From contig JAFMVE010000040.1 in assembly GCA_025499705.1 (NCBI GenBank), positions 1 through 56,917 of the forward strand: DNA of 56,917 bases, read 5' to 3'. This stretch comes from Carboxylicivirga caseinilyticus. Its GTDB lineage: Bacteria; Bacteroidota; Bacteroidia; Bacteroidales; Marinilabiliaceae. Within the stretch, counting starts at the first letter, position 1; each line of letters begins with the position of its first letter. The translations under genes and the position numbers were made by a program. The notes below the pieces were generated by a model. It did no database searches, was not told where the DNA came from, and saw only the letters and a list, made by a program, of their open reading frames with translations. Positions 7,567 to 16,194 of the stretch are shown piece after piece.

Positions 7567-9756
7567 ATGGCAAAACTTAGATTTCAAGCTCTTGGTGAGT
7601 TAATGAACAGGGAAGCAAAGCAAGTTGTGTTCCCATCGGCAAAGGCAACCGATTACTATGGAGAATTAGTATTTAACATGGATGCCATGTCAAAGTATCT
7701 TGGTAAAGATGCTTATAAAGCAGTAAAAGTAGCAATTGATAAGGGAGAATCAATTGACCGTAAGGTTGCTGATACTGTAGCTTCAGGTATGAAAGCTTGG
7801 GCAATGGAGCGTGGTGCTACACACTATACTCACTGGTTCCAGCCATTAACAGATGGAACTGCTGAAAAGCATGATGGTTTTATTGATTATGGGGACAATG
7901 GTAATATGATTGAGTCGTTCTCAGGTAAATTATTGGCTCAGCAAGAACCAGATGCATCTTCATTCCCATCAGGTGGTATTCGTCAAACTTTCGAAGCTCG
8001 TGGGTATACAGCTTGGGATGTTTCTTCTCCTGCTTTTATTGTAGGTACTACTCTTTGTATTCCTACTGTATTTATTTCTTTTACAGGTGAAGCATTAGAT
8101 TATAAAACACCATTCTTAAAAGCTCTTTCTGCAGTAGATAAAGCTGCTGTTGGTGTAGCTCAATATTTTGATAAAGATGTTCGTAAGGTTCACACAAACC
8201 TTGGATGGGAGCAAGAGTATTTCTTGATTGATACTGCTCTTTACCAAGCTCGTCCTGACCTTATTGCAACAGGTAGAACATTAATGGGACACTCTTCTGC
8301 AAAAGATCAGCAGTTAGATGATCATTATTTTGGTTCTATTCCAGAGCGTGTTTCTAAATTCATGATTGAATTAGAAATTGAAGCTCACCGATTAGGAATT
8401 CCTGTAAAAACTCGTCACAACGAGGTGGCTCCAAACCAGTTTGAGGTAGCTCCTATATTTGAAGAAGCTAACCTGGCTAACGACCACAACTTGTTGTTGA
8501 TGGACTTGATGAAGCGTGTTGCTCGTCACCACAAATTTGAAGTTCTTCTTCACGAAAAACCATTTGCCGGAATCAATGGTTCAGGTAAACACAATAACTG
8601 GTCATTATCTACTGACACAGGAGTAGTTTTGATGGCTCCGGGTAAAAATCCAAAAGGAAACCTACAGTTCTTAACATTCGTTGTAAACGCTATTGCGGCA
8701 GTTTATAAGAGTCAGGATTTGTTGCGTGCATCTATCCTTACTTCTTCAAACAGTCACCGTTTAGGAGCTAACGAAGCACCTCCTGCAATTCTTTCAGTAT
8801 TTACAGGTTCACAGATAGCTGATACATTAGATAATCTTGCTGAGAAAATTACTGATCAGAAGATGACTCCGGATGAGAAAACAGCCCTTAAGTTGGGTAT
8901 TGGTCGTATTCCTGAAATTCTTCTTGACAATACAGATCGTAACCGTACTTCTCCATTTGCCTTCACAGGTAACCGTTTTGAGTTCCGTGCGGTTGGTTCT
9001 TCATCTAACTGTGCTGCTCCTTTAACAGCTTTAAGTGCTGCAATGGCTCTTCAATTGGAAGAATTTAAGAAAGATGTTGACGAGTTAATAGCTAAAGGTG
9101 TTAAGAAAGATGAAGCTATTTTCCAAACTATCAAGAAGGTTATTCTTGAGTCTAACCCTATTCGTTTTAACGGAGACGGTTATTCAGATGAATGGAAAGA
9201 AGAAGCTGCTAAGCGTGGTTTAACAAATATCACTTCAGTACCTGAATCATTAACTAAGTATCTGGATGCTAATAGTAAGAAGATTCTTTGTGAAACAGGT
9301 ATTATGTCTGAGCGCGAGTTAGAAGCTCGTGTTGAGGTTGAGATGGAGAAATTCATGAAGAAGATTCAGATTGAATCTCGTACCTTAGGTGATTTAGCTA
9401 TCAACCATATTGTACCAACTGCTGTTGCTTATCAAACTGAATTAATTCACAACGTTCAAGGTATCCGTGATATCTTTTCAGAGAAAGAATTCAATGAATT
9501 AGCAGCTGCCCGTAAAGAGTTGATCAGAACTATTTCAGGACACATTACGGCTATTAAAGCAAAAGTGGCTGAAATGACTGAAGCTCGTAAAAAATGTAAT
9601 GTTATTGAGTCTGAGACAGAAAAAGCATTTGCTTATGACAAAGAAGTTCGTCCTTACTTAGAAAACATTCGTTACCATATCGACAAATTAGAATTAATAG
9701 TAGACAACGAAATTTGGCCATTACCAAAATATCGTGAACTATTATTCTCTAGATAG
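7567..9756 (+). CDS. glnN: Glutamine synthetase type III
   Basis: At 729 aa this is the large GSIII form of Bacteroidota and some cyanobacteria, which makes glutamine from glutamate, ammonia and ATP. Recognisable segments are TRHNEVAPNQFEVAPIFEEA, NDHNLLLMDLMKRVARHHKF, LLHEKPFAGINGSGKHNNWS (active-site loop) and FTGNRFEFRAVGSSSNCAAP. The C-terminal helical extension (ELEARVEVEMEKFMKKIQIE onward) is special to type III. Codon choice is richer in CGT, TTC, AAC and CAC than in neighbouring genes, as expected for a highly expressed enzyme. It is monocistronic, between its own -7 box and a strong terminator. Confidence 0.97.
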   Translation: MAKLRFQALGELMNREAKQVVFPSAKATDYYGELVFNMDAMSKYLGKDAYKAVKVAIDKGESIDRKVADTVASGMKAWAMERGATHYTHWFQPLTDGTAEKHDGFIDYGDNGNMIESFSGKLLAQQEPDASSFPSGGIRQTFEARGYTAWDVSSPAFIVGTTLCIPTVFISFTGEALDYKTPFLKALSAVDKAAVGVAQYFDKDVRKVHTNLGWEQEYFLIDTALYQARPDLIATGRTLMGHSSAKDQQLDDHYFGSIPERVSKFMIELEIEAHRLGIPVKTRHNEVAPNQFEVAPIFEEANLANDHNLLLMDLMKRVARHHKFEVLLHEKPFAGINGSGKHNNWSLSTDTGVVLMAPGKNPKGNLQFLTFVVNAIAAVYKSQDLLRASILTSSNSHRLGANEAPPAILSVFTGSQIADTLDNLAEKITDQKMTPDEKTALKLGIGRIPEILLDNTDRNRTSPFAFTGNRFEFRAVGSSSNCAAPLTALSAAMALQLEEFKKDVDELIAKGVKKDEAIFQTIKKVILESNPIRFNGDGYSDEWKEEAAKRGLTNITSVPESLTKYLDANSKKILCETGIMSERELEARVEVEMEKFMKKIQIESRTLGDLAINHIVPTAVAYQTELIHNVQGIRDIFSEKEFNELAAARKELIRTISGHITAIKAKVAEMTEARKKCNVIESETEKAFAYDKEVRPYLENIRYHIDKLELIVDNEIWPLPKYRELLFSR

Positions 9757-9774
9757 TTTTAAAATACTACAAAT

Positions 9775-9812
9775 AAAAAACGCATCGAGATTTATCTTGA
9801 TGCGTTTTTTTA
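9775..9812. terminator. Strong terminator after glnN
   Basis: AAAAAACGCATC and GATGCGTTTTTT form the main stem, and the inner AGAT/ATCT segment can pair further. The A-run and T-run on either side make it usable by both glnN and the convergent elbB. Confidence 0.85.
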
Positions 9813-9828
9813 TGGTTTAAATTAAATA

Positions 9829-10485
9829 TTATATCATTTCAAGAGTTGCCTTTACAACATTTTCGGCTCCTTCGGCAATTTGAATAATGTTAGCATCAAG
9901 CATATAGCATGGTGTTGTTGCAATTTTATTAACAGTGTCAATAACAACTTCTCCATGGTTAGTTGGTTTGTGTATGGCTCCCATTTTTTCTATTGCATCA
10001 GCAGTTCCTTTATCTTCGCCAATTGTTACTTCAATTTTTCCTAATGCTTTGGCAACTACGGCAGGTGCAATACATAAGGCACCAATAGGTTTTTTTGCAG
10101 CATGAGTTTCCTTGATGACTCTCATTGTTTCTTCTTCAACACTACTTTCAGCTCCTTCAAAAGCAAAGGTGCTTAAGTTTTTAGCTGCTCCAAACCCTCC
10201 TGGCATTAGTATGGCATCAAAATCTTCAGCTTTATAGGAATCTAGAGGTTGAATAGCGCCTCTTGCTATTCTGGCTGCCTCAATCATTACATTGCGTGTC
10301 TCATTCATTTCGTCACCAGTAATATGATTGACCACGTGGTGCTGTTGAATATCAGGAGCGAATATTGTGTATTCGGCTCCGTGTTTAGCAATGGCTAACA
10401 TGGTAAATACTGATTCGTGTATTTCGGCACCATCAAAAACACCGCAACCAGAAAGTATAACAGCTATTTTTTTTGTATCTGACAT
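9829..10485 (-). CDS. elbB: ElbB-like DJ-1/PfpI superfamily protein (glyoxalase-like)
   Basis: A 218-aa protein of the ElbB/ES1 group. It begins with KKIAVILSGCGVFDGAEIHE, the group signature. MPGGFGAAKNL forms the oxyanion region, and GALCIAPAVVAKAL contains the nucleophilic-elbow Cys. E. coli ElbB has weak glyoxalase activity and was linked genetically to isoprenoid synthesis; the physiological role is unsettled. It is convergent with glnN and divergent from the ThpR gene, with a 75-nt intergenic region. Confidence 0.93.
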   Translation of the reverse strand: MSDTKKIAVILSGCGVFDGAEIHESVFTMLAIAKHGAEYTIFAPDIQQHHVVNHITGDEMNETRNVMIEAARIARGAIQPLDSYKAEDFDAILMPGGFGAAKNLSTFAFEGAESSVEEETMRVIKETHAAKKPIGALCIAPAVVAKALGKIEVTIGEDKGTADAIEKMGAIHKPTNHGEVVIDTVNKIATTPCYMLDANIIQIAEGAENVVKATLEMI

Positions 10486-10560
10486 GTTTTGTATTTTTAG
10501 TATTTGATATAAAATTACAATTTTTTGTTTCTAAGATCGCATAAAATACAAACCTGTTCA

Positions 10561-11142
10561 ATGAAAAGTAAAGATGATAATGATCGTAGAATATTTATAG
10601 GGGTACCTGTTCTTTTAGAACCTGATTTCATTAAAGACTTTTCTATTCTTAAAAACGACCTGAGAAAAAACAAAATATCATGGGTTAAAAACCATTTAAT
10701 GCACATCACAATTCGTTTTATTGGTGATATATCGCAAGATAAAGTGATGAAGTTAAAAGATGATTTTGTTCGATTTACTATTGATGACAAATTTGATTTA
10801 AATACAGGAGGAATTGGCGTTTTTGAATCGAACAGAATTCCAAAAGTTATCTATGTGAATGTCATTTATCATGCACCTTGGATCAAACTAAATTCAGAAG
10901 TGAATAAAATGCTTGAAAAGTATAATATTGCTTCTTCCGATAAGCAATTTACTCCTCATCTAACTTTAGGAAGAGTTAGGTTAATAAAGGATAGTAGGTC
11001 ATTTCAATTAATCAAAAACAAGTTTCAACCCGGATTTAAGTTGAAGCAGAAAGATCTTAGACTTTGTTTGTATCAAAGTATACTTACAAATGATGGACCT
11101 GTTTACGAGATATTGAAATCGGTACCGTTAATTAATCTTTAA
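10561..11142 (+). CDS. thpR: RNA 2',3'-cyclic phosphodiesterase (LigT/ThpR)
   Basis: A 2H-phosphoesterase of 193 aa. The two catalytic HxTx motifs are HITI (in LMHITIRFIGDI) and HLTL (in TPHLTLGRVR), about 80 residues apart as usual. The N-terminus RRIFIGVPV is typical of LigT. The enzyme opens 2',3'-cyclic phosphates on RNA ends and may act in RNA repair or decay. I use ATG 10561; an in-frame TTG at 10525 would add 12 unconserved residues. The gene overlaps the convergent pseudo-amylase gene by 11 bp at the 3' end. Confidence 0.9.
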   Translation: MKSKDDNDRRIFIGVPVLLEPDFIKDFSILKNDLRKNKISWVKNHLMHITIRFIGDISQDKVMKLKDDFVRFTIDDKFDLNTGGIGVFESNRIPKVIYVNVIYHAPWIKLNSEVNKMLEKYNIASSDKQFTPHLTLGRVRLIKDSRSFQLIKNKFQPGFKLKQKDLRLCLYQSILTNDGPVYEILKSVPLINL

Positions 11143-12976
11143 GGTGTAAGATTAATATTGACTTTGGTTCGACCAGTAAGTTTGTAAAATCATCGAACGT
11201 TGATTCGCTCACAATATCATATCCTTTTGAATATTGACCAAGGATCTCGCTGTATTTTTTATTGTCGATTCTGATAGGTTCTTCCGTATTGTTGAAAAAA
11301 ACAAATGCTGCTATACTGTCCTTTTGTCTGTAATATGCATATGTTCCATCTTCAGGTGCAAATTGAATAAACTTACCAGAAAACAGTGATTTATTTTTAT
11401 TTCTCCAGTTGATTGCTCGTACGGCAAAATTGTAAAATTCATTTTCTTGCGGCGAGAAGCCTCTTTGTTCAATTCCGTTTTGACTATCTCCGTCCCAACC
11501 TCCCGGGAAATCTTTACGAACAAATCCTTTTCCTTTATTAATTGATCCGTCAAGGAGCCATTCTGTTCCATACAAAACACTGGGAATACCCCGGGTTGTT
11601 AGAACATAACCCAACATCATTATGGATTGGTCAAGTTCTTTATCTGCGTTGGAAAACAGGCGGGATAATTGATGATTATCTGCCATCACAATATTACCGA
11701 ATGGATTCAGGTATTTATGATCCTGAGTTAATATTGAATACATTTTCTGAAGACCCTCATTATTTTCATTGAAAACAGAAAATGCATCAGCAAGAGAATT
11801 GGCAACCGGATAATCTGTAATGTGTACCTGTTGTTTATTGAATCCTGAAGATAGGGCAATTTCCTGCCAAAAATTCAAATTTGTATCGGTAGGAGAGTGA
11901 TCAGAAATGATTGAGAGATTAGGATATTCATTATGAATAGCTGTAAACAATACCTTTAAAAAATCAGGTGTATTCCGATTGATTTCATAAATCTTTAATA
12001 CGTCGGCATTTGAAGTCTCAATCCACCAAATACAGTTTTGAATTAAAAGGTTTTGTAAATTCTTATCACTTTGATTCAAAACAGGCATGTTTAATTCCTG
12101 CCAGGTACCAAAGGCAATATTTTTATCGTATTCAGATGAGTAAGGATCTGTTGAAATTACCTGGTGACTGGATTCATACTTATATTCCGATTTATGAAAG
12201 AACGATTTATAGGGTGGTTTCTGACTCCAGGGATGATATTTACCTAACTGGTGCAACACCATCGTTTTAATTACCTTCAGATTATTCTGATGAAATTTCT
12301 GAATCAGGTTTATGTAATCTGAATTATTTCCTAATCGTTTATCAATATTGTAATTGTCTGTAATCCCATTTCTTTGGTATGACATCGTCATTAGGTTACT
12401 TTCAAAAACCGGAAGAAGGTCAACGCAAGTAAAACCCATATTTGAAATGTAATTAACTGCCTTTGAGATACCTGCTAAGTCACCGCCATGCACTCCCACT
12501 GGATTTAATCGATCGTTGACTTCAAAATACCCATTGATTTTATCATTTTTACTATCACCATTAACAAAACGATCGGGAACAATCTGGTATATGATATCCT
12601 CGCTGGTTAACGATTGTTGTGTATAAGGTAATCTGTCTGATAATTGAAATTCGAAAGATCCTGTATTTGCTTTTGAATCTCTGAATAGAATAGGAATTTT
12701 GCCCGGACTAGCCTGGTTTGATATTTCAATTTCAATAAACAGGTATTCGGTATTATCACCAGAATAAGTTCTGATTAATTTAACTCCGGGATAGTTAATA
12801 GTTGCAATTGCATTACCACTGAAAGGAGCATTTGCTATTAGGGTAACTGTATTATTTTTCATTCCTGTCCACCAGTTGGAAGGAGTGACTGTAACATCAA
12901 TATTTTTTCCAAAAACAAGGGTTGAAAAAAATATTGAAATTAGAGTTATGATGGTTTTTCTCTCTATTCGACTCAT
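11132..12976 (-). CDS. GH13 neopullulanase/SusA-like protein without catalytic residues (pseudoenzyme)
   Basis: This intact 614-aa frame has a signal peptide (MSRIERKTIITLISIFFSTL) and the architecture of Bacteroidota cyclomaltodextrinase/neopullulanases. The N-terminal domain carries NWWTGMK (35-41), the barrel has YQIVPDRF, HGGD and RGIPSVLYGTE, and the family loop GFVRKDFPGGWDGD and the C-terminal domain are present. Yet the four GH13 motifs are degenerate. Region I Asp/Asn/His are Thr238/His242/Gln243. Region II Arg and the nucleophile Asp are Lys328 and Tyr330. The acid/base Glu is Asp359. Region IV Asp of NHD is Gln436. Hydrolysis is therefore not expected; a periplasmic glycan-binding or regulatory role is possible (inference). 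ATG 12976 is chosen over 13072 because it puts the signal peptide first. A terminator-like palindrome separates it from malP. Confidence 0.88.
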   Translation of the reverse strand: MSRIERKTIITLISIFFSTLVFGKNIDVTVTPSNWWTGMKNNTVTLIANAPFSGNAIATINYPGVKLIRTYSGDNTEYLFIEIEISNQASPGKIPILFRDSKANTGSFEFQLSDRLPYTQQSLTSEDIIYQIVPDRFVNGDSKNDKINGYFEVNDRLNPVGVHGGDLAGISKAVNYISNMGFTCVDLLPVFESNLMTMSYQRNGITDNYNIDKRLGNNSDYINLIQKFHQNNLKVIKTMVLHQLGKYHPWSQKPPYKSFFHKSEYKYESSHQVISTDPYSSEYDKNIAFGTWQELNMPVLNQSDKNLQNLLIQNCIWWIETSNADVLKIYEINRNTPDFLKVLFTAIHNEYPNLSIISDHSPTDTNLNFWQEIALSSGFNKQQVHITDYPVANSLADAFSVFNENNEGLQKMYSILTQDHKYLNPFGNIVMADNHQLSRLFSNADKELDQSIMMLGYVLTTRGIPSVLYGTEWLLDGSINKGKGFVRKDFPGGWDGDSQNGIEQRGFSPQENEFYNFAVRAINWRNKNKSLFSGKFIQFAPEDGTYAYYRQKDSIAAFVFFNNTEEPIRIDNKKYSEILGQYSKGYDIVSESTFDDFTNLLVEPKSILILHLKD

Positions 12977-13058
12977 GGTTAAAATAGGTTGAAGCACTTT
13001 TTCAATATAATCATTATGAGTGAAAAAGTAAATGATATTCCCCGGTGCAATATTAATA

Positions 13059-13086
13059 AAAAAAGGAGTCAATTGACTCCTTTTTT
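13059..13086 (-). terminator. Perfect palindrome/terminator between malP and the pseudo-amylase
   Basis: GGAGTCAATTGACTCC (13065-13080) is flanked by A6 and T6 and gives a perfect 28-bp palindrome. Read on the minus strand, it lies 57 nt after the maltose phosphorylase stop and about 80 nt before the next start. It probably ends or attenuates the MFS-pgmB-malP transcript. Confidence 0.8.
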
Positions 13087-13142
13087 CTCGAATTGCGTTG
13101 AATTTATGACGCTTTGATACTATTATTCATTAATAAGATGCT

Positions 13143-15455
13143 TTATCCTACATTTATTTCAACAGTTTGCTGAGGCTCAACTTTTATTAATTGATTGTAC
13201 AAATACATTTCAACAGGATTGTTTGAATGGGATGCTACAGCAACCTTTTCTTTGGAAACAATTACTTCCAGGTCATTATTCATGAAGGTAATGCGGAAAG
13301 CATATTTTTTCCATTGACCAGGTATTACCGGATTAAGATAAAGTTTACCATCATAAACTCTTTTGCCACCAAAACCTTCAACAACCGACATCCAGGTCCC
13401 GGCCATGGATGTTATGTGCAGGCCTTCATGTGCTTCGTGATTGTAATCGTCAATATCCAGGCGCGAAGTGCGTAAATACATTTCATATGCCTTATCGATC
13501 ATGCCAATTTTTGCTGCCAGAATAGAGTGAACACAAGGCGACAGAGATGATTCATGAACCGTCCTTGGTTCGTAAAATTCGAAATTCCTTTTAATGGTTT
13601 CCAAATCAAACTGTTCTTCAAGTACATAAATACCCTGAAGTGTGTCAGCCTGTTTGATATAACAACTACGAAGAATTCTGTCCCACGACCAGTGTTGGTT
13701 GATTGGGCGTTGTTTTGGATCCAGATCTTTCACAAGGATATGCTCCTTATCCATGTATCCGTCCTGCTGCATGAAAACATTTAATTCTTCATTGAAAGGG
13801 AAATACATTTTGTCAACTATATCTTTCCACTTTGCAGTTTCTTCTTCTGTTTTGAACTTTGTTTTGTCAACAATTTGGTTAAAAGCATCAATATTATTCT
13901 TCTTAACAATTTCAATGGCTTCTGAAGTATACTTCATACACCAGGTTGCCATTTTATTGGTGTACCAGTTGTTATTGATATTGTTTTCGTATTCGTTGGG
14001 TCCGGTAACTCCAAGCATTACATACTTTTTCTTTTCACCCGACCAGTTAACTCGCTGACTCCAGAATCGTGATATACCAATCAATACTTCCAGCCCGTAC
14101 TCTTCAAGATATTTGAAATCGTTGGTGTGACGAATGTAGTTGTGAATTGCAAAAGCAATGGCTCCATTTCGGTGAATTTCTTCAAAAGTAATCTCCCATT
14201 CATTATGGCACTCTTCTCCATTCATGGTTACCATCGGATAAAGAGCGGCACCATCTTTAAAACCAAGCTTTCCAGCATTTTCAATGGCTTTGTCTAGCTG
14301 CTTATAACGGTAAATAAGTAGATTACGTGTTACGTTTGAAGGTGCTGTTGAAACAAAGAAAGGAATGCAATAAGCTTCTGTATCCCAATAGGTGCTACCT
14401 CCGTATTTTTCTCCTGTAAATCCTTTCGGACCAACATTTAATCGTTCGTCTTCGCCTGTATAAGTTTGATTTAGATGGAAAATGTTGAAACGAATACCTT
14501 GTTGAGCTGCAATATCACCTTCTATTTTGATGTCGCTATGAATCCATTTCTGTTTCCATTCATTTTTATGAGCCTCAAATAATTTATCAAATCCTTTATC
14601 AAATCCAGCCTTGGTAGATTTTTTTGTGGCAACCAGAATATCGTTTTTACTGTAATTTAACGAGCTGGTTACTCCAGCGATTTTCTCAATTGTAAATTGC
14701 TCACCTTCTTTAATTACTTTTTCAAAACGGTTTCCTACCCAGGCTTCTTTTTTTAGAATTTCGGGTTTGATACTGATTTCTACTCCCTGAATGAAGGTTT
14801 TAACCATCATGCCAAATCCAGCCCTAAAACCCAGCTTTTTTGTTTCAGTCACCAGGTAAGCTTCGCCCGGATGTGCTTCCATTTCTAGTAGATTCCAGAA
14901 TTTTTCATCGTAATTGGAATCTTCGTTTTCTACATCTCCATCAAGATATGGAGTGAATGATATTTTACCTTCAAAATTAAGAGGAGTAACCGAATAGCGA
15001 ATGGCACCAACTTCTGTATCGGCCATACTAAGAAAACGTTTAGCTACCACAGCAACTTTTTTGCCATCATCCATTATGGCTGTGAACTCTCTTAAAAGGT
15101 AACCTTCCTGCATATTCAGAACTCTTCTGAAATTTTCTGTTTTACAGGTGTATAAATCCAGAAAGTGGCCATCAATCTGAACGTCAATACCAATCCAGTT
15201 TGGACTATTTAATACCTTGGCAAAATACTCAGGGTATCCGTTCTTCCACCAACCAACACGAGTTTTATCAGGGTAATAAATGCCAGCCACATAGCTGCCT
15301 TGTAATGTGGGGCCGGTATAGGTTTCTTCAAAATTAGCTCTTTGTCCCATCTTTCCATTGCCAAGACTGAAGATACTTTCTGATGATCTGTGATGTTCAG
15401 GTTTAAAACCCTCTTCTATAATGTTCCACTCATCGTGAATTAAATATTCTATCAT
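13143..15455 (-). CDS. malP: Maltose phosphorylase, GH65
   Basis: A 770-aa inverting GH65 phosphorylase: maltose plus phosphate gives glucose and beta-glucose-1-phosphate. The N-terminal domain begins MIEYLIHDEWNIIEEGFKPE, with SIFSLGNGKMGQRANFEE typical of the family. The barrel holds GGSTYWDTEAYCIPFF, MVTMNGEECHNEWEITFEEI and GVTGPNEYEN; Glu488 in the last corresponds to the catalytic acid of the Lactobacillus enzyme. The C-terminal jelly roll follows (HEAHEGLHITSMAGTW). It is cytoplasmic, without a signal peptide. The beta-phosphoglucomutase gene 68 nt upstream in the same operon consumes its product, which supports the maltose assignment over trehalose or kojibiose. Confidence 0.93.
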   Translation of the reverse strand: MIEYLIHDEWNIIEEGFKPEHHRSSESIFSLGNGKMGQRANFEETYTGPTLQGSYVAGIYYPDKTRVGWWKNGYPEYFAKVLNSPNWIGIDVQIDGHFLDLYTCKTENFRRVLNMQEGYLLREFTAIMDDGKKVAVVAKRFLSMADTEVGAIRYSVTPLNFEGKISFTPYLDGDVENEDSNYDEKFWNLLEMEAHPGEAYLVTETKKLGFRAGFGMMVKTFIQGVEISIKPEILKKEAWVGNRFEKVIKEGEQFTIEKIAGVTSSLNYSKNDILVATKKSTKAGFDKGFDKLFEAHKNEWKQKWIHSDIKIEGDIAAQQGIRFNIFHLNQTYTGEDERLNVGPKGFTGEKYGGSTYWDTEAYCIPFFVSTAPSNVTRNLLIYRYKQLDKAIENAGKLGFKDGAALYPMVTMNGEECHNEWEITFEEIHRNGAIAFAIHNYIRHTNDFKYLEEYGLEVLIGISRFWSQRVNWSGEKKKYVMLGVTGPNEYENNINNNWYTNKMATWCMKYTSEAIEIVKKNNIDAFNQIVDKTKFKTEEETAKWKDIVDKMYFPFNEELNVFMQQDGYMDKEHILVKDLDPKQRPINQHWSWDRILRSCYIKQADTLQGIYVLEEQFDLETIKRNFEFYEPRTVHESSLSPCVHSILAAKIGMIDKAYEMYLRTSRLDIDDYNHEAHEGLHITSMAGTWMSVVEGFGGKRVYDGKLYLNPVIPGQWKKYAFRITFMNNDLEVIVSKEKVAVASHSNNPVEMYLYNQLIKVEPQQTVEINVG

Positions 15456-15523
15456 ATTGTAAGTTTTTAAGGTTTATCTGTTGATTAAAATTGTATAAAC
15501 ACTTAAATCAATTCTTATCGATC

Positions 15524-16180
15524 TTAATTTTCGAGGCTCAGTAATTTATTATAATCCATTTGATGTAATCCGTCAATTACAATGTCAGCTTTACCTAATA
15601 CATCAGTTGAACCAATTCCTACGCACTTCATTTTACCTGCTTTTGCAGCTTCAACACCAGCTTCAGCATCCTCAAAAACAACACATTCTTCTGGCTTAAC
15701 ATTTAGTTCTTCAGCTCCTTTTAAGAATACTTCTGGATCTGGTTTGGCTTGTGATACTTTTGTGCCATCGATGATAGCTTCAAACAAATAGGTGAGTTCC
15801 AGTCGATCCAGAATAGTCATTGCATTCTTACTGGCTGAACCTAAGGCTATTTTTATACCTTTTGTTTTTAATTCTTCCAGAAATGATTTGGCTCCGGGAA
15901 GGATTTCATCTGGTTGCATTTTTAAAATGAAGGTTCGGTAGTTTTCATTTTTTTTGTCGGCAAAGCGAATCTTTTCTTCTTCAGAAAGAGTTACACCTCC
16001 AATTTCTAATAATATCTCAAGAGAAGTCATCCGACTAACTCCTTTTAATCTTTCATTGTCTTCTTCAGTAAAGTCAAATCCAAGTTCCTTAGCAAGTTCA
16101 CGCCAGGCAATATAATGATACTTGGCTGTGTCCACAATTACACCGTCTAAGTCAAATAGACAAGCTTTTATCTTTCCCAT
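15524..16180 (-). CDS. pgmB: Beta-phosphoglucomutase
   Basis: A HAD-superfamily mutase of 218 aa that converts beta-glucose-1-phosphate into glucose-6-phosphate. Motif I is FDLDGVIVDT (nucleophile Asp10, acid/base Asp12), followed by the beta-PGM-specific cap sequence KYHYIAWRELAKELGF and ERLKGVSRM. Motif II Ser lies in ALGSASKNA, Lys in SQAKPDPEVF and motif III in VVFEDAEAGVEAA. It lies between the MFS transporter (14 nt) and malP (68 nt) and completes the phosphorolytic maltose pathway. Confidence 0.95.
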   Translation of the reverse strand: MGKIKACLFDLDGVIVDTAKYHYIAWRELAKELGFDFTEEDNERLKGVSRMTSLEILLEIGGVTLSEEEKIRFADKKNENYRTFILKMQPDEILPGAKSFLEELKTKGIKIALGSASKNAMTILDRLELTYLFEAIIDGTKVSQAKPDPEVFLKGAEELNVKPEECVVFEDAEAGVEAAKAGKMKCVGIGSTDVLGKADIVIDGLHQMDYNKLLSLEN

Positions 16181-16194
16181 AATTTCGTTTTGAT

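Noticed and set aside
12977-13072. Longer N-terminus of the pseudo-amylase from ATG 13072
   Set aside because: It would begin inside the terminator palindrome and put 32 residues before the signal peptide.
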